Shown here: positions 35,823-46,745 of the stretch, piece after piece
How the letters are laid out: each line of letters begins with the position of its first letter
How positions within the stretch are numbered: the first letter of the stretch is position 1
NCBI RefSeq assembly: GCF_000715075.1
Contig: NC_134085.1
Coordinates: 131,668,716-131,732,715 of the forward strand
DNA: 64,000 bases
DNA from: Nicotiana tabacum
Taxonomy: Eukaryota; Streptophyta; Magnoliopsida; Solanales; Solanaceae
Direction of reading: 5' to 3'
Program-made: the position numbers and the translations under genes
The notes under the pieces: model-generated
The model's input: only the letters and a program-made list of their open reading frames with translations
The model's database searches: none
Told to the model about the DNA's origin: nothing

Positions 35823-36790
35823 AATGGAAAGTGAAAATGTTCGTCACCAGGGAAAAATGGGTCTAGGGATATATTCCAGAGGACATCCTTACATCCAGCA
35901 AAAAAGGCATCGAGACCTTGCCTTGGCCTCACACTGACACACTAGTAACCTTCTCCCTTTCAATAAAACATATGTTCATCAATTCAGGTGGCTCGATCAA
36001 CATACCAATGATGCCGGACCAAGATCAATAGGGCATCTCGGACTGACAAACCAAATTGCACCGCATCTCGAATCTTTGATGGATTCCAAATGGCAATCAC
36101 TACAACAAGCAGGAAAGCCATTCTCTCTATACAGACCGTCTAAGCTCGAATTGGAACACCGAGTTCTATACAATCAAAGAAGGCTCAAGGCACAGACGTC
36201 TTATTCAGATGGCCACGGGTGCACCACCCAGAGACATCATCGATCCCGTTTCGCCAAAAGAATGAAATCCCACACAAGGGGCGGAATTAGAACTGTTGGC
36301 AAGGAGCAATACGCAACGAGGGGAAATTCCTCATCATATGACGTGTCGCTGGCAGCAATACCTCCATCCTTGAAAGGATCAAACAGTAAGCAAACCACAT
36401 CTTTGGCCGAAGTCTGATTAAACACAGTGGAGGGCTGTACTAGGGCCCACACCCCGAGATGGAAGGAATATACCAAATCTCGAAACGTCGCCTACACACC
36501 CCACGGTAAGGAAGAACTGCTACGCTCCTTTGTTATTTTTTCACTAACCTACTTGCAGACAATCGGCCGGGACATTCGAAAGTTCTAACTCCACCCGGAG
36601 ATCCCAAGGCCTTAACGAAACTTGTCGCGCTCTTTCCCCTCGGTCGAACTTCTGCCCCAAAGAGGGTATCGCCAACAAGGTTATTAGTAGAGCAGCATAC
36701 CCCCAGAGGAGGATCCATCAAGATCACATGCCTTCTTCTACAGTCAAACAACAAGTGATGATCTTCTTTTAAGGGCGCCATCCCCTCAGA
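35823..36790 (+). pseudogene. Tat-like protease and linker remnant
   Basis: VTREKW and GYIPEDILTS lead to FINSGGSINI near 35985, the aspartic-protease active site with Asp replaced by Asn. Further on, MKSHTRGGIRTVGKEQYATR (36259) and PPSLKGSNSKQTTS match the linker between protease and RT in this lineage. RT, RNase H and integrase are absent; the sequence passes straight into the 3' spacer. The element is therefore a deletion derivative. Confidence 0.65.
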
Positions 36791-37741
36791 TGGACCGGGG
36801 AACGACAGACTGAGTTTTAATAGGAAATGACACACCAAACTGAATGGTCCAAGGAGCCGAGCTTGCAACAACAAAACAGCATGTATTTATGCCAAGCAAT
36901 AAAGAATATATTTTGACATCTCGTATTCCAGAAAAGGGGATTTCAACACGCTTACGGCCAGGGCCTCTCCACCAAATAGGTCCCGAAATACTCGGAGACT
37001 TGGCGTCAACAATTCAGCACCCGCACAACCCCAGGGTCGGAACTCCAGGCTCATATGGCCCCGACGAGGCAACTCTGAGTTCACGAATAGCGGCCTTCGA
37101 GCCTAAGAAAACTAGATAACTCGGAGACTGTCATTAATTGCCATGCACTGGAAAACATAATCCTGTAAGACCTCATAGGCATGACAAACTGTAAGACCTC
37201 AACAAGCATGACAAACTGTAAGTCCTCAACAAGCATGACAAACTGTAAGACCTCAACAGGCATGAAATTCAAAATCACGAAGTTTAGGTTATACGTCACA
37301 TTTGTAAGAATCCCGAAAGGGCATACCCTCGGTCTAGGTGCCTAAATTATCGTTCGAGATCAAAAAATGGCTCTGGCCAAACACATATGACTACGGTCAA
37401 AACGGTTGATACAACTAAAATTAACGCGACTCGAGGACGCTCGACCGTCGTTAAACAAAAATCGCAGGCCATTACTTTGAATATACTTCGGAAAGAACCG
37501 GTTAAAACAGGCTTCCCTCAATAGGAAAACGAGCTTCGACCATGTCAGATCCAAATCACAAGGCTTCGACCTACTCAGCCTACGAGCTAAGAACCTTCCG
37601 AGGTGCTCAAACATCGCCGTTAACAACTTGAAATCGAGGTTCTTCCAGAACCAACGACGGGTCAGGCAAAATCATTTCAAAAAGACCTTAACGAGAGGAA
37701 TACAAAGTCTACAAAATGCTTACTGGCAAAAGCATAAGAGT
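36791..37741 (+). mobile_element. Tat-like 3' spacer, cut by the Ogre insertion
   Basis: Non-coding 3' region with Arg/Gly-codon-like GC-rich patches, a tandem array (37163-37269), and no polypurine tract or 3' LTR. It ends at AGAGT, where the Ogre-type LTR begins, so the rest lies beyond that insertion or is lost. Confidence 0.55.
37163..37269. repeat. 27-bp tandem repeat, four units
   Basis: CTGTAAGACCTCAACAAGC plus ATGACAAA, starting at 37163, 37189, 37216 and 37243; the first unit is 26 bp and the last diverges at its end. Tandem repeats between pol and the 3' LTR are common in the Tat lineage. Confidence 0.95.
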
Positions 37742-38250
37742 TGTGAGCACGTAATTTTGCCCTATATGAATTACTCCCATAAATTCAAGAAAATAATTTT
37801 TTTTCCATTATTTGCAATTTCGTAGATTTTTTGAAGGATTTTTGTTAATTGGTTGCATTCTTCTATGCATGTTTGTTTTATTTAAATCATGAAAAATACA
37901 AAAAAAAAAAAATACTCTGCATTGCATTTAGAATTTATTTTTACACTTTTAGGTTAATTAGTAAATTGTTTGTTTTATTAAAGAAATGAAAATCAAATTG
38001 GTTTATTTTTGCATTTTTAGTCTTTTAGCATCAAATTAGTAATTTATTCTAATTAACTTCTCTACATATTATAGTAGATAATAAGTTTAGGTCTACAACT
38101 TAGATTAATTTTGGAGATTAATTTAGATTTTTTTAATTAAGAAAAAAAAGAAAAAGGAAAAACAAAGAACAAAAAAGAAGGAAATTGAGAATTTTTTTCA
38201 AAACCTTGAAATTGGGCCAATTTAGTTGAAACCATTCAGTCACCTAGGCA

Positions 38251-38294
38251 ACTCAAACGACGTAGTATGAAACCAAAACTACGTCGTTTTGAGT
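38251..38294. other. ACGT-core hairpin in Ogre LTR
   Basis: ACTCAAACGACGTAGT at 38251-38266 and ACTACGTCGTTTTGAGT at 38278-38294 form a 16-bp stem with one bulged T and an 11-nt loop. Each arm holds an ACGT core, the binding word of plant bZIP factors. It lies about 1.1 kb before the TATA box. Confidence 0.85.
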
Positions 38295-39370
38295 TCAAGA
38301 GTTTAGAATAGATCCTGGCCTTTCGTTTTATCTCATCGAACGGACCTAGAAGTTTCCCCCATTTTCAATAAAATTGTACGAATGGCCTTAGAACAACCTA
38401 GGATTTGTTCAGTTTCTCCTTCATCTCTCTAAAAATCAAGAACCCTAGCCCGCCGCCCTGAAACTCCTAAGCTTCCACCGGCCGGCGGCAGAGCCCAATT
38501 GACCCCAAATCGTTGCAACAAAAACACCACCCATACCTGATTCCCAATCCACCACTATATCTCCTCAAATCCTCACCAAATCGGACCAGTTTTGGATTCA
38601 AAAAAAAAAGAAGAAAAAGAAAAATCTCCCAAGTCTTCGAGTTTTCAAGAACGGTTAGGGTTTAAATCAGTATTGTTTGTGTGTTCTCGACGAGAAAATG
38701 CAATTGATGCCAATTTCGATTTAAATCGAAGTCTGCCTGAGGTTTGTCGAGCCCTGTCCGTCTGCCTATTTAGGTATCTATGTTCTTTTCTCATTTTTCT
38801 TCGTCCGTTCTATTCCCGCTTCGTCTCCTTCTGAATCCTTTATTTTCCTTTATTATTTTTCTGTTTTAAATCATTTTTCTGTTTGCATGTTTAGAATTAA
38901 AATCATACTAGTTTAATAATACAGTTTACGTTTTTTTGGATTTCGTGTTTGGTTTTGATCAATTCTCTTTTTGTTTTGTTTCGAGGTAATTCTGATTTTA
39001 GGAGTTTGCAAACTACATTGGCCTGCATTTCGTTTTCTTTTATTTTTGAATTGGAATTGGGGCTTCGTGGGTCAGAAGCCCAAGGAGGGGGAAGGTCAAT
39101 TCTGGTTGTAAGCCCAAGGTCTTTGGTTTGGTTTTTGGGTCAAGTTGACCCATGTTTGGTCCCTGAAGGTAAATAACAAAGGTTTAAAGGGTAGTTTAGG
39201 TAATTTAATAAAGGGAATCTTCAAAACTACTTGGGAAACTTCCAGGAAGGTGGAGTTGGGGTTAGTTTTAATAAACAGGCTAAAAATTGGGGTCTGAAGT
39301 GGTTTGATAAAATTGGGGGAAAGGGTTAATTGATAAAATTGGGAAATCAGTTTTGCTGCCCTATGACTTC

Positions 39371-39380
39371 CTATATAAGG
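39371..39380 (+). promoter_or_regulatory. TATA box of Ogre LTR
   Basis: CTATATAAGG, followed by TTGCTTTCTTTC and an AGAGACC leader. This is the best core promoter in the LTR and would drive the genomic transcript. Confidence 0.65.
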
Positions 39381-41479
39381 TTGCTTTCTTTCATTTAGAA
39401 GCATAGATGAGAGACCTAAAGAGCTAGAAATGACTTAAAAAAGATACACACTTATAAAGCTTGGAAGATTAGAAAAAAAAAGAGAACAAAAGAATATTTA
39501 GCAATCACTGTTCCATTGCAGCATGTTTTTTTTATATTCCTGGGGTTTTACCAATTTGACATTGCTATTTTCATTCTGGGTCCAAACATGGTCGAAGCAT
39601 GATTGATCATCGTTGTTTATTGCTATCCTAGAGTTTTGCTGATATTCCTACTTCTTTGCTGAAATCTGTGGCTATTTTTGCTGTTTCCAGGTATGTCCAT
39701 GAGCTGAAGTAAAAAAATGAGTTTGTAACTTGTTTATATGGAATGGAATTATCCTCTTCACTTGGCTAAATACTTCTTCTCTATTAACATTCAACACTGT
39801 GAATCTGACTCTGCTTCAGCTTTAATTTAGCACAGTCAACACTGATCCAGTATAGGCAGTTGGTTCGAGTAATTGAGTCGTTTTATACTATTAGCTACTT
39901 AATGATTGTAATTATTTGGGACATTTTTTCAAAGATTTTGAATATGAACTCATGTGGTTGTACTGTTAAGCATGTTAATAGGAGTAATAAGTAATCCTTA
40001 AGTGAATTTCAGAAAATTGACCTCTTATGTTGATTAATAGCATGTCTAGTGGAATCCTGGTTAAGATGAGCAAGTAGTTTTATAATTTAGATCCTGTAGT
40101 TAGCATGAATGGTAACATTAATTTTAAAGTCCCTAATAGGGTTGTTCATGTATTATGATTCTCAAAACTCGTTTGGTAGTCTGTTGTGTGTATTGTAATT
40201 AGCTGGGCCTTTTCAGGGCCTGACCTTGTGGTTTACTACTGCCCAATGCTTGGGGTTTCGAAGTTGGCCTAGATGAGGCCACCTGGGTTATGGCATGTCT
40301 TGTTTGGTTTGAACTATCTCCCTTCCTTCATTTGGGTTCGATATAGAGCCCAGTTGCACCCCTCCCCCCCCAGCGCGTATCTTAAGCAGCCTCTCTAGGT
40401 TAGGCAATTGGGTTTTTTGTTGTTGGGCCTAGCTATACTCAGATTCCCCCTTGTTTATCCTATCCTCAGTCTGGGCCTTACGATGAGCCCAACTGCCTTT
40501 TGTGTTTTGTCATGGAAGTTTGCATACGACAATCGAGCCTGCCGTCAGCCCAGGCCTTTTCAAACAAATACTTGATTTCATTCAACGCAAGTCCATTAAT
40601 TATTAGGTTAGTTTGAATATTAGCTTGGAATAAATTCGAATTCCCTTAGTCTTCTTTAATTAATTAGACCCTTTTAAATTAGATTGGGTGTGCCATATTA
40701 CCAAAACTAATGATTTATGGCTCTCATAAGTCTAAACCAAGAAATTATTTGAACAAATAGATTTGAGGTGTGCCATAAGCAAAATTAAACCATCCTTGGC
40801 CCTCACACATGTTAATTTAGATATTAAAAAAATCAACTTCGTAGTTTGCTTTAGGCGCTAATAATAAATATCACAGTTATTATTAAAATCCGGGGGTACA
40901 TTTCATGTGGCCCGACTTTAAATTTCTATCAAGGTTAAATAGAACGTGTCGTGAATCACAGGTGAATTTCATGTAGCGTAGCTTGCGATATATTTTAAAT
41001 AACCTTGAATTAATCCTTTAAATAAGTAAAAGCGGTTTTTGAAAGTTAAAAATGCACATAGGTTTAAAAGTGTTTTAAAACCAAATAAATAGGGCAATAA
41101 TAATAGTTGGGTGACCGTGCTAGAACCACGGAACCCGGGAATAATGGTGTACTGTGGGCCGGGCCTGAACCGGACCGGGCTCGCAGTTCTAACGGGCCTA
41201 ACAGGTCTGGTAGGCCGGTCTTAACGGTTCTTTAAAGCCTGTGGCGGTCCGGTTCTTCCTAGAAAGCACACGAGTCCGGGACCGGCTGGCAGGCCTGAGC
41301 CGGGCCTAACAGCTAGTTTCTTTTAAAAAAAATTAAAAAAATTCCAACGGTCAAAATTTAAAAAGCAGCTGTTTGGCTGCAATTTTGACTGTTTGGATGT
41401 TTAGAAAATAGTCATTTGGCCCCCAAACTTTATTTTAACCCCAAACTTTATATAATTACACTTTTTTCCAATTCTCAAC

Positions 41480-41486
41480 TATAAAT
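41480..41486 (+). promoter_or_regulatory. Transposase TATA box, hAT copy 2
   Basis: ACTATAAATACCCCCTC, with a CTCTCAATCTCT leader as in copy 1. Confidence 0.75.
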
Positions 41487-41737
41487 ACCCCCTCATTCTT
41501 TCATTTTTACTCACCAATTCATCAATCTCTCTCAATCTCTCTCAATCTCTCTACTATAATTGCTTATTTTATTGTTGAAATTTCGTGAAAAATTGTGAAG
41601 TTGGAGAATTGAAGTATTCAAGTCTTTCACGATTTTCAATTTTCAAGAAATTGTTCGGCAATTCGGTAAACGCATACCAACTCTCAAGTTTTAATATTAT
41701 AGTTTTGTTAGTTTTATTTAGTATAATTATAATTAAT

Positions 41738-44200
41738 ATGGCATTTTCTTTGAAAAATATTTTTGGTGGTAAGGGTAAAGCTAAAATTGGTGAAAGTAGT
41801 GGCCAACCTACTACCCTTCCCCCGGCTCCCCGACCCAGACCTGGTAGACGTCTTGCTGCTCCAATTATTCTTGATAGTGATAACCCCTGTTTTCAATTTT
41901 CCGACAGTCAATTTTGCCATAATGTTGCACCAGGTCAAAATCTAGATGATGAAACTATGAATGCTCTTTATCCTATGAAAATGATGAGGAAAATAAGGAT
42001 GAAGATGAAACCCAATCGGATTTAGATGATACACCTACTAGTCCTGTTAATAATCCAACTGATGTACCATCCGACCCACCTGTAGAAACCCCTAGTTTTA
42101 ATAGACAACCTTCTAAACGCCTAGAAACATCATTAGTTTGGAATTTTTTTACTCAAGTAAGAGAACAAAATAAGGCTAAGTATAAAACATGTGGGAAATT
42201 ACTGGCGCATAAATATACTGGAGACCGTAGCGGCACATGTAGTTTAACTAGGCACATAAAAACACACCCTAGAGATAAAGCTAGATATTTACAAATGAAA
42301 GCGCAGCTAAAGGGAACACATGTAGATTCTGATGTTAACCCTAGTACAAGTTAAAATCTAGTTCAACTAGGAATTAACACTGTGACCGGAGGTATTTTAT
42401 ATTACAATCCAAATAGAGATCGTGAAGAATTAGCAAAGATGGTTACCGTTATGTGCTTACCCTATTATTTTCCCTCTAATCCTAATTGGGTGCATTATAT
42501 TAGAAGAGTTTTTAATCCTACTTATAAAGGTTGGGCTCGCGCAACAGTTAAGAGAGCGATATTTATAAATATAAACATGAATATGAACAATATTTGCAGT
42601 ATTTATTTACTCATATAAGTAATCGGATTTCTATTACTACTGATATTGGTAGAAGTGGTAATGATTGTGATTATCTAACTGTTACAAGTCATTGGATAGA
42701 TGAGGAGTGGACTATGCAAAAATGCATTATTGCGTATAGAATAATTAATTCATGTCACACAGGTAAGTTTATAGCTAACACTGTTGCAGATATTTGTAGA
42801 TATTTTTGATTTAGAGATAAAATAGTGTCAATTTCTATGGATAATGCTTCTAGTAACACTAGTGCTATAGGCATACTTACAACAACACTAAATCCCGCAT
42901 TGAGAAATATATTCCATGTTAGATGTATTTGTCATATTTATCATTTAATTGTCGGTGATGGTATGCGAATTTTAAATTTAGAAATTGAAAAGGTTAGAAT
43001 GGCTCTTAATTGGCTTTTTTATTCAAACCGTAGAAGTAGACTAAGAGAATATTTTAAAAAATGTGATGAATATGGCCTTAGAGAAAGAAAGGTTCGTAAA
43101 CCTTGCCCGACTAGATGGAATTATATGTACGAAAGTTTAGTAGTTGCATATGAATATAGAAACCCAATTAATGCAACGTTTAATACTCGGGTAGGTGGTG
43201 AGGATGATGATGAAATGCTTACTACTCAAGATTGGACGAATGTTAAAATTCTTATAGATTTTTTAGAACATTTTCAAATTGCTACAAATGCATTTTCTGG
43301 GCAATATTATCCTACTATTTCAAACTGTTTAGTTTATATTGCAGCACTATGTGATTTTTTTGTTGAATTTTCGGACGGTGGGGAAATTTATCAACTTGCT
43401 ATAAATGCAATAAAAGAAAAGTTTAAAAAATATTTTTCCCCTATCCCTCCTATTTATGGTGTTGCTGCAATGTTAAATCCTACAATGAAATTAGGAAATC
43501 CTCATTTTTGGTACTCAAATATTTATAAGGCTTTAGATCTTTCAAATGAGGAATTTGCTACACTTGCAGATGCAAAAGCCTCAATTAAAATTAATGCTCA
43601 AACAATTTATAATGATTATCAACTTACCTTAGAGCATGCTAGTTCAAATGTTCCAACCCCTACTTCGTCTAGTTCACAATCGTCTAAAAGAGCTGTGGGC
43701 TTAAAAGCACTTAAATCTTGGACGGAGTTCAGGGGTTCTCAAGGTGATAATTATGATGAAACTTCACATCTAAATGAGCTTCAAGTTTATTTGTCGCAGG
43801 ACTTGAAAAGGAAAATCCAGATGGCACTTTTGATCTTTTGGAATGGTGGAAGGCAAGGGAAAAACATTTCCCGGTTCTTGCAAGGATGGCTCGGGATATT
43901 TTATCTATTCAAGCTTCAACTATTGCATCAGAGAGCGTTTTCTGTCAAGTAAGACTTCAAATAGGTGATCATAGAGCGTCAATGAGGGAGAGCTTGGAAA
44001 AATCTGTATTGTTCAGAGATTGGATCTGCTCGGAAAGAAGAAACTTTGGAATTGCAGAATCACAACCGGCGATAGATGAAGCTTATGAAGAAATGATGGC
44101 GGAACTTGCAGAGGATGCTGCTTCGCCCGGAAGTGGTGATGAACAAGCTTCTTTTCCACCACCACCAACGCAACCTTCTCCGAACCTTGAATATACATAA
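41738..44200 (+). pseudogene. hAT transposase, copy 2 (broken)
   Basis: Starts MAFSLKNIFGGKGKAK. An indel after MNALYP (about 41973) shifts the frame, so the BED finger is out of frame; its first Cys is also replaced by Tyr (KYKTCGK for KCKTCGK near 42178). A stop follows near 42353, then TDIGRSGNDCDYLTVTSHWI (about 42635). The longest piece, 42825-43952, has SMDNASSNTSAIG, the HVRCICHIYHLIV segment, KPCPTRWNYMYESL and PIPPIYGVAAMLNPTMK, the core of plant BED-hAT transposases. A frameshift near 43800 precedes the dimerisation domain (43838-44200: MEWWKAREKHFPVLARMARD). The C-terminal tail present in copy 1 is deleted, joining the frame to the minisatellite. Confidence 0.92.
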
Positions 44201-44271
44201 CATACAATATATACTACAAGAAAATATATAAGGTAATATATATACATAACAAACAATATATACTACAAGAA

Positions 44272-44310
<39 letters not shown>

Positions 44311-44345
44311 ACATACAATATATACTACAAGAAAATCTATATATA
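44190..44345. repeat. Minisatellite and (TA)n, hAT copy 2
   Basis: Two to three units of the same 49-bp sequence as in copy 1, separated by an A-run and (TA)n expansion at 44270-44305. Confidence 0.85.
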
Positions 44346-44581
44346 TATATACATAACATACTATATATAGTATACTATACTAGTATACTATATATATATA
44401 TATATATATATATGTATACTATATATATATATTATATATACTATACTAGTATACTATATATACTACAAAACAAGATTTTTCAAAATTCAAAATGAGGGCC
44501 CCACCCCCAATGACCACCAACGGCCATATTGCACAAATAGCCATTTTTTTTTCAATTTACAAAACTAACCTTCTCTAACAC

Positions 44582-44588
44582 TATAAAT
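44582..44588 (+). promoter_or_regulatory. Second promoter in hAT copy 2
   Basis: ACTATAAATACCCCCTC repeats 17 bases of the transposase promoter. The following leader (CAATACTCAATACTCATTTC, CTCAATC, CAATTTTCAAG) also echoes the transposase leader. It precedes the small BED gene by about 115 bp. Confidence 0.75.
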
Positions 44589-44700
44589 ACCCCCTCCCTC
44601 TTCTTCATTTCAATACTCAATACTCATTTCTCAATCTAAATTTCTCTCAATCTCCAATTTTCAAGACTTCAAGTCTCAATCTTAATTTTCAAGTTACATC

Positions 44701-44895
44701 ATGCCTCGTTCGGAAAGAGTGCGCTTATTTGTTTCACACTACTATGAAGTGCTTGAAGAAAATGAAGAAGGCCAAATATTAAAATGCAAGAACTGTGGAA
44801 GAGTCTTAAATTTTCGTTCAGGGTGTACCACATGCATTTTAAGGAGGCATATAACGTATTGTGTTGATGGTATTTATCCGCAAATTCGTCTTTAA
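44701..44895 (+). CDS. Stand-alone BED-type zinc-finger protein (64 aa) of the hAT element
   Basis: A short intact frame beginning MPRSERVRLFVSHYYEVLEE. Residues 29-53 have a BED-type finger: CKNCGRVLNF, then CILRRHITYC (C-x2-C, 17 residues, H-x3-C), with the L-x-x-H spacing also seen in the transposase finger (SLTRH). There is nothing else in the protein: no catalytic or dimerisation domain. It has its own TATA box and leader, is in the same direction as the transposase, and ends before the right subterminal array. It is absent from copy 1. A DNA-binding protein that occupies the element's ends, as repressor or helper, is the natural guess, but nothing here proves it is translated. Confidence 0.65.
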   Translation: MPRSERVRLFVSHYYEVLEENEEGQILKCKNCGRVLNFRSGCTTCILRRHITYCVDGIYPQIRL

Positions 44896-45608
44896 GATAT
44901 TTCAACAATTTGTGTTATTTTAAAATTATTAGACGTATTTATGCTTCATGTTGTACTTTCTTATTAATTTATTATGCATGACAATTTAGTTTTACTATTG
45001 TTTTGTTATTTTACTTTTTCGTCAAACACTTTAATAATTTGATTTCTACATATATATTACATATATATTATTTATATAGCCATGATATGGTTTACAAGAA
45101 ATTTCCTTAAACAAAATTTTTTTTTAAAAAAAGCCCGAAAATAAAAAAAGCCTGTTAGGCCCGCTAAGCCCACGAGCCCGGCCCGTTTAGCCCAGGACCA
45201 TACGGGCTTAGGCCCGTCACGGGCTGGTTCCACCCGTTGAGCCCACGAAGCCCGGGACCGTGAGGCCCGGGACCGCCAGAGCCCGGGACCGCTAAGCCCA
45301 GGCCCGTTAAGCCCGGCCCGTTTAGCCCATTTAGGCCCGGGCCCGGCCCAAAATACAACACTACCCGGGAATGCTAACACCTTCTCCCGGGTTAACAGTT
45401 CCTTACCCGGATTTTTGTGTTCGCGGACCATAAATAAGAGTCAACCTTCCTCGATTCGGGATTTTAAACCGGTTACTTGGGACACCATAAATCATCCCAA
45501 GTAGCGACTTTGATATTAAAAAAAATAATCCTGTTTCGATTGTCACTAAAATTGGAAAAAACTCCCTTATACCCTTCCGGGTGTAGGAAAAAGGAGGTGT
45601 GACAACTC

Positions 45609-45627
45609 TGGCTACTCTGCTGGGGAC
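45609..45627 (+). other. Primer-binding site of Ogre-type element
   Basis: TGGCTACTCTGCTGGGGAC, one base off the TGGCGACTCTGCTGGGGAC site used by Ogre/Tat elements. It starts five bases after the LTR end. Confidence 0.8.
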
Positions 45628-46745
45628 AGAACCCAGATTCTCTGGTTCAGGGTTCAAGAATTCGAGCTTAGAATAATTGTTATATTTGGCTTTATTTATT
45701 ATCTGGTTTTTATATGTTTGGGCCTAATGTGCTAAATACTGCTTTTTACCGCTTTGATATTGTTGGACTGTATATAAATTGTTACGAATCCCTCCTCTCT
45801 CTGAGTCTTCTAAATCATTTGAGAAGGGTGCACTTCATGTAACTTCTCTTCTGTTAGAGTCATATCCCAATTTTAGAATGAGGTTCGGACAAGTTGCAAA
45901 GCCGGTGAAGCTTCTGTATTCCCGGTACGCTACCCCCCCCCCCCCCCCCCGGCTCGAGCTGTCCGCTCGGGTAAGCCAGGTCTAGAACAAATAAACCCAG
46001 GTTTTCAAACCTAGTATAACATATCCTCATGCCGGATTCCTAGTAGGAATGCTTGTTTGCATCATGTGCATTTTGACTTTGGGGACTCAACACAGGGGTT
46101 GAGTCCATCTAGGACAGGTGCACCCAAAATCAAATGACTATCCTAATGCATTTTATTTTCTACTTGCGCATTTATTTGACTCGGATAGCATGTTGACCAT
46201 CTTCTAAAATAAGTGAGAAAAATTGAGAAAAACCAAATTGAGCTGAGAGAGAGAAAATCACCAGCCTGTGAAAAACCTGGTGTCCAAAATACTCCGAAAC
46301 ACTGCCGAAATTTTCAAAAAAAAAAGCTATTTCAAAGTTTGTGTTTTCTGTTGCGTCCAATCTAATCGAACTACGGTGGTTTGATTCTCACGGATGTGAG
46401 ATACGTAGTCAACCCTCATCGGGTCCAACTCCTTTTTTGCAAAAATAACCCAAAAATATGAAGTGCCGCTATTTTGTGATAAATAAATTAGGTGATGTCG
46501 TTCTTGTCCAAAATAGCTGAAGTGCCCCAAAAGGGCGCTGGAAGGCCATTTTTGCAAAAATAGCTACCTAAGGTCCTTTTTCAAAAATCTTGGTTGATTA
46601 ACAAACACAACCCTAAAATTTTCTTTCTTGAGGTGCTGAAGGGTTGTACTCGCAAAAGTGTTTTTGTTTTAAACCTTGTGAAAATGTGTGTTTTTTCTGT
46701 TGAGTTAAAGTAAATAACATTCTTTTAATCAATCACTTTAAATAA
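45628..46745 (+). mobile_element. Ogre 5' leader
   Basis: About 1.1 kb of non-coding leader. It holds a C18 run (45933-45950) and an A-rich tract near 46315, and ends in AAATGTGCAG, which looks like a splice acceptor directly before the ORF1 start. I see no conserved protein in it. Confidence 0.6.
45933..45950. repeat. C18 homopolymer
   Basis: Eighteen consecutive C between GCTA and GGCTCGAGC. Its length is prone to assembly or sequencing error. Confidence 0.95.

Larger units (their letters stand above)
41142..45363 (+). mobile_element. hAT transposon copy 2 (4,222 bp) with second gene
   Basis: Flanked by CCCGGGAA at 41134-41141 and 45364-45371. The ends (TAATGGTGTACTGTGGGCCG; TAGTGTTGTATTTTGGGCCG inward) match copy 1 in length and in most positions. 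It retains the 565-bp transposase segment missing from copy 1, but its transposase is broken and its 3' end is lost. It carries an extra transcription unit for a 64-residue BED-finger protein. Subterminal GC-rich arrays are at 41155-41310 and 45133-45352. A pair of minisatellite units and an AT palindrome lie between the two genes. Confidence 0.95.
37742..45604 (+). mobile_element. Ogre-type 5' LTR, carrying hAT copy 2
   Basis: Starts TGTGAGCACGTAATTTTGCC and ends AGGAGGTGTGACA, next to a CTCTGCTGGGGAC primer site. Without the hAT and one target copy it is about 3,633 bp, long as expected for Ogre LTRs. A strong TATA (CTATATAAGG, 39371) lies mid-LTR, with a leader from about 39400 on. Upstream there is a perfect-arm hairpin (38251-38294), and poly-A/T runs near 37900 and 38140. 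No coding sequence is recognised; open frames such as 38592-38834 and 39096-39404 are probably chance. Confidence 0.85.

Noticed and set aside
38592..39404. Frames of 75-102 codons in the Ogre LTR
   Set aside because: LTR sequence around the TATA box; no conserved domain, and no coding role is known for these LTRs.
41142..45363. GC-rich hAT ends first read as a CpG island or gene promoter
   Set aside because: They pair as inverted ends beside exact 8-bp duplications, so they belong to the transposon.
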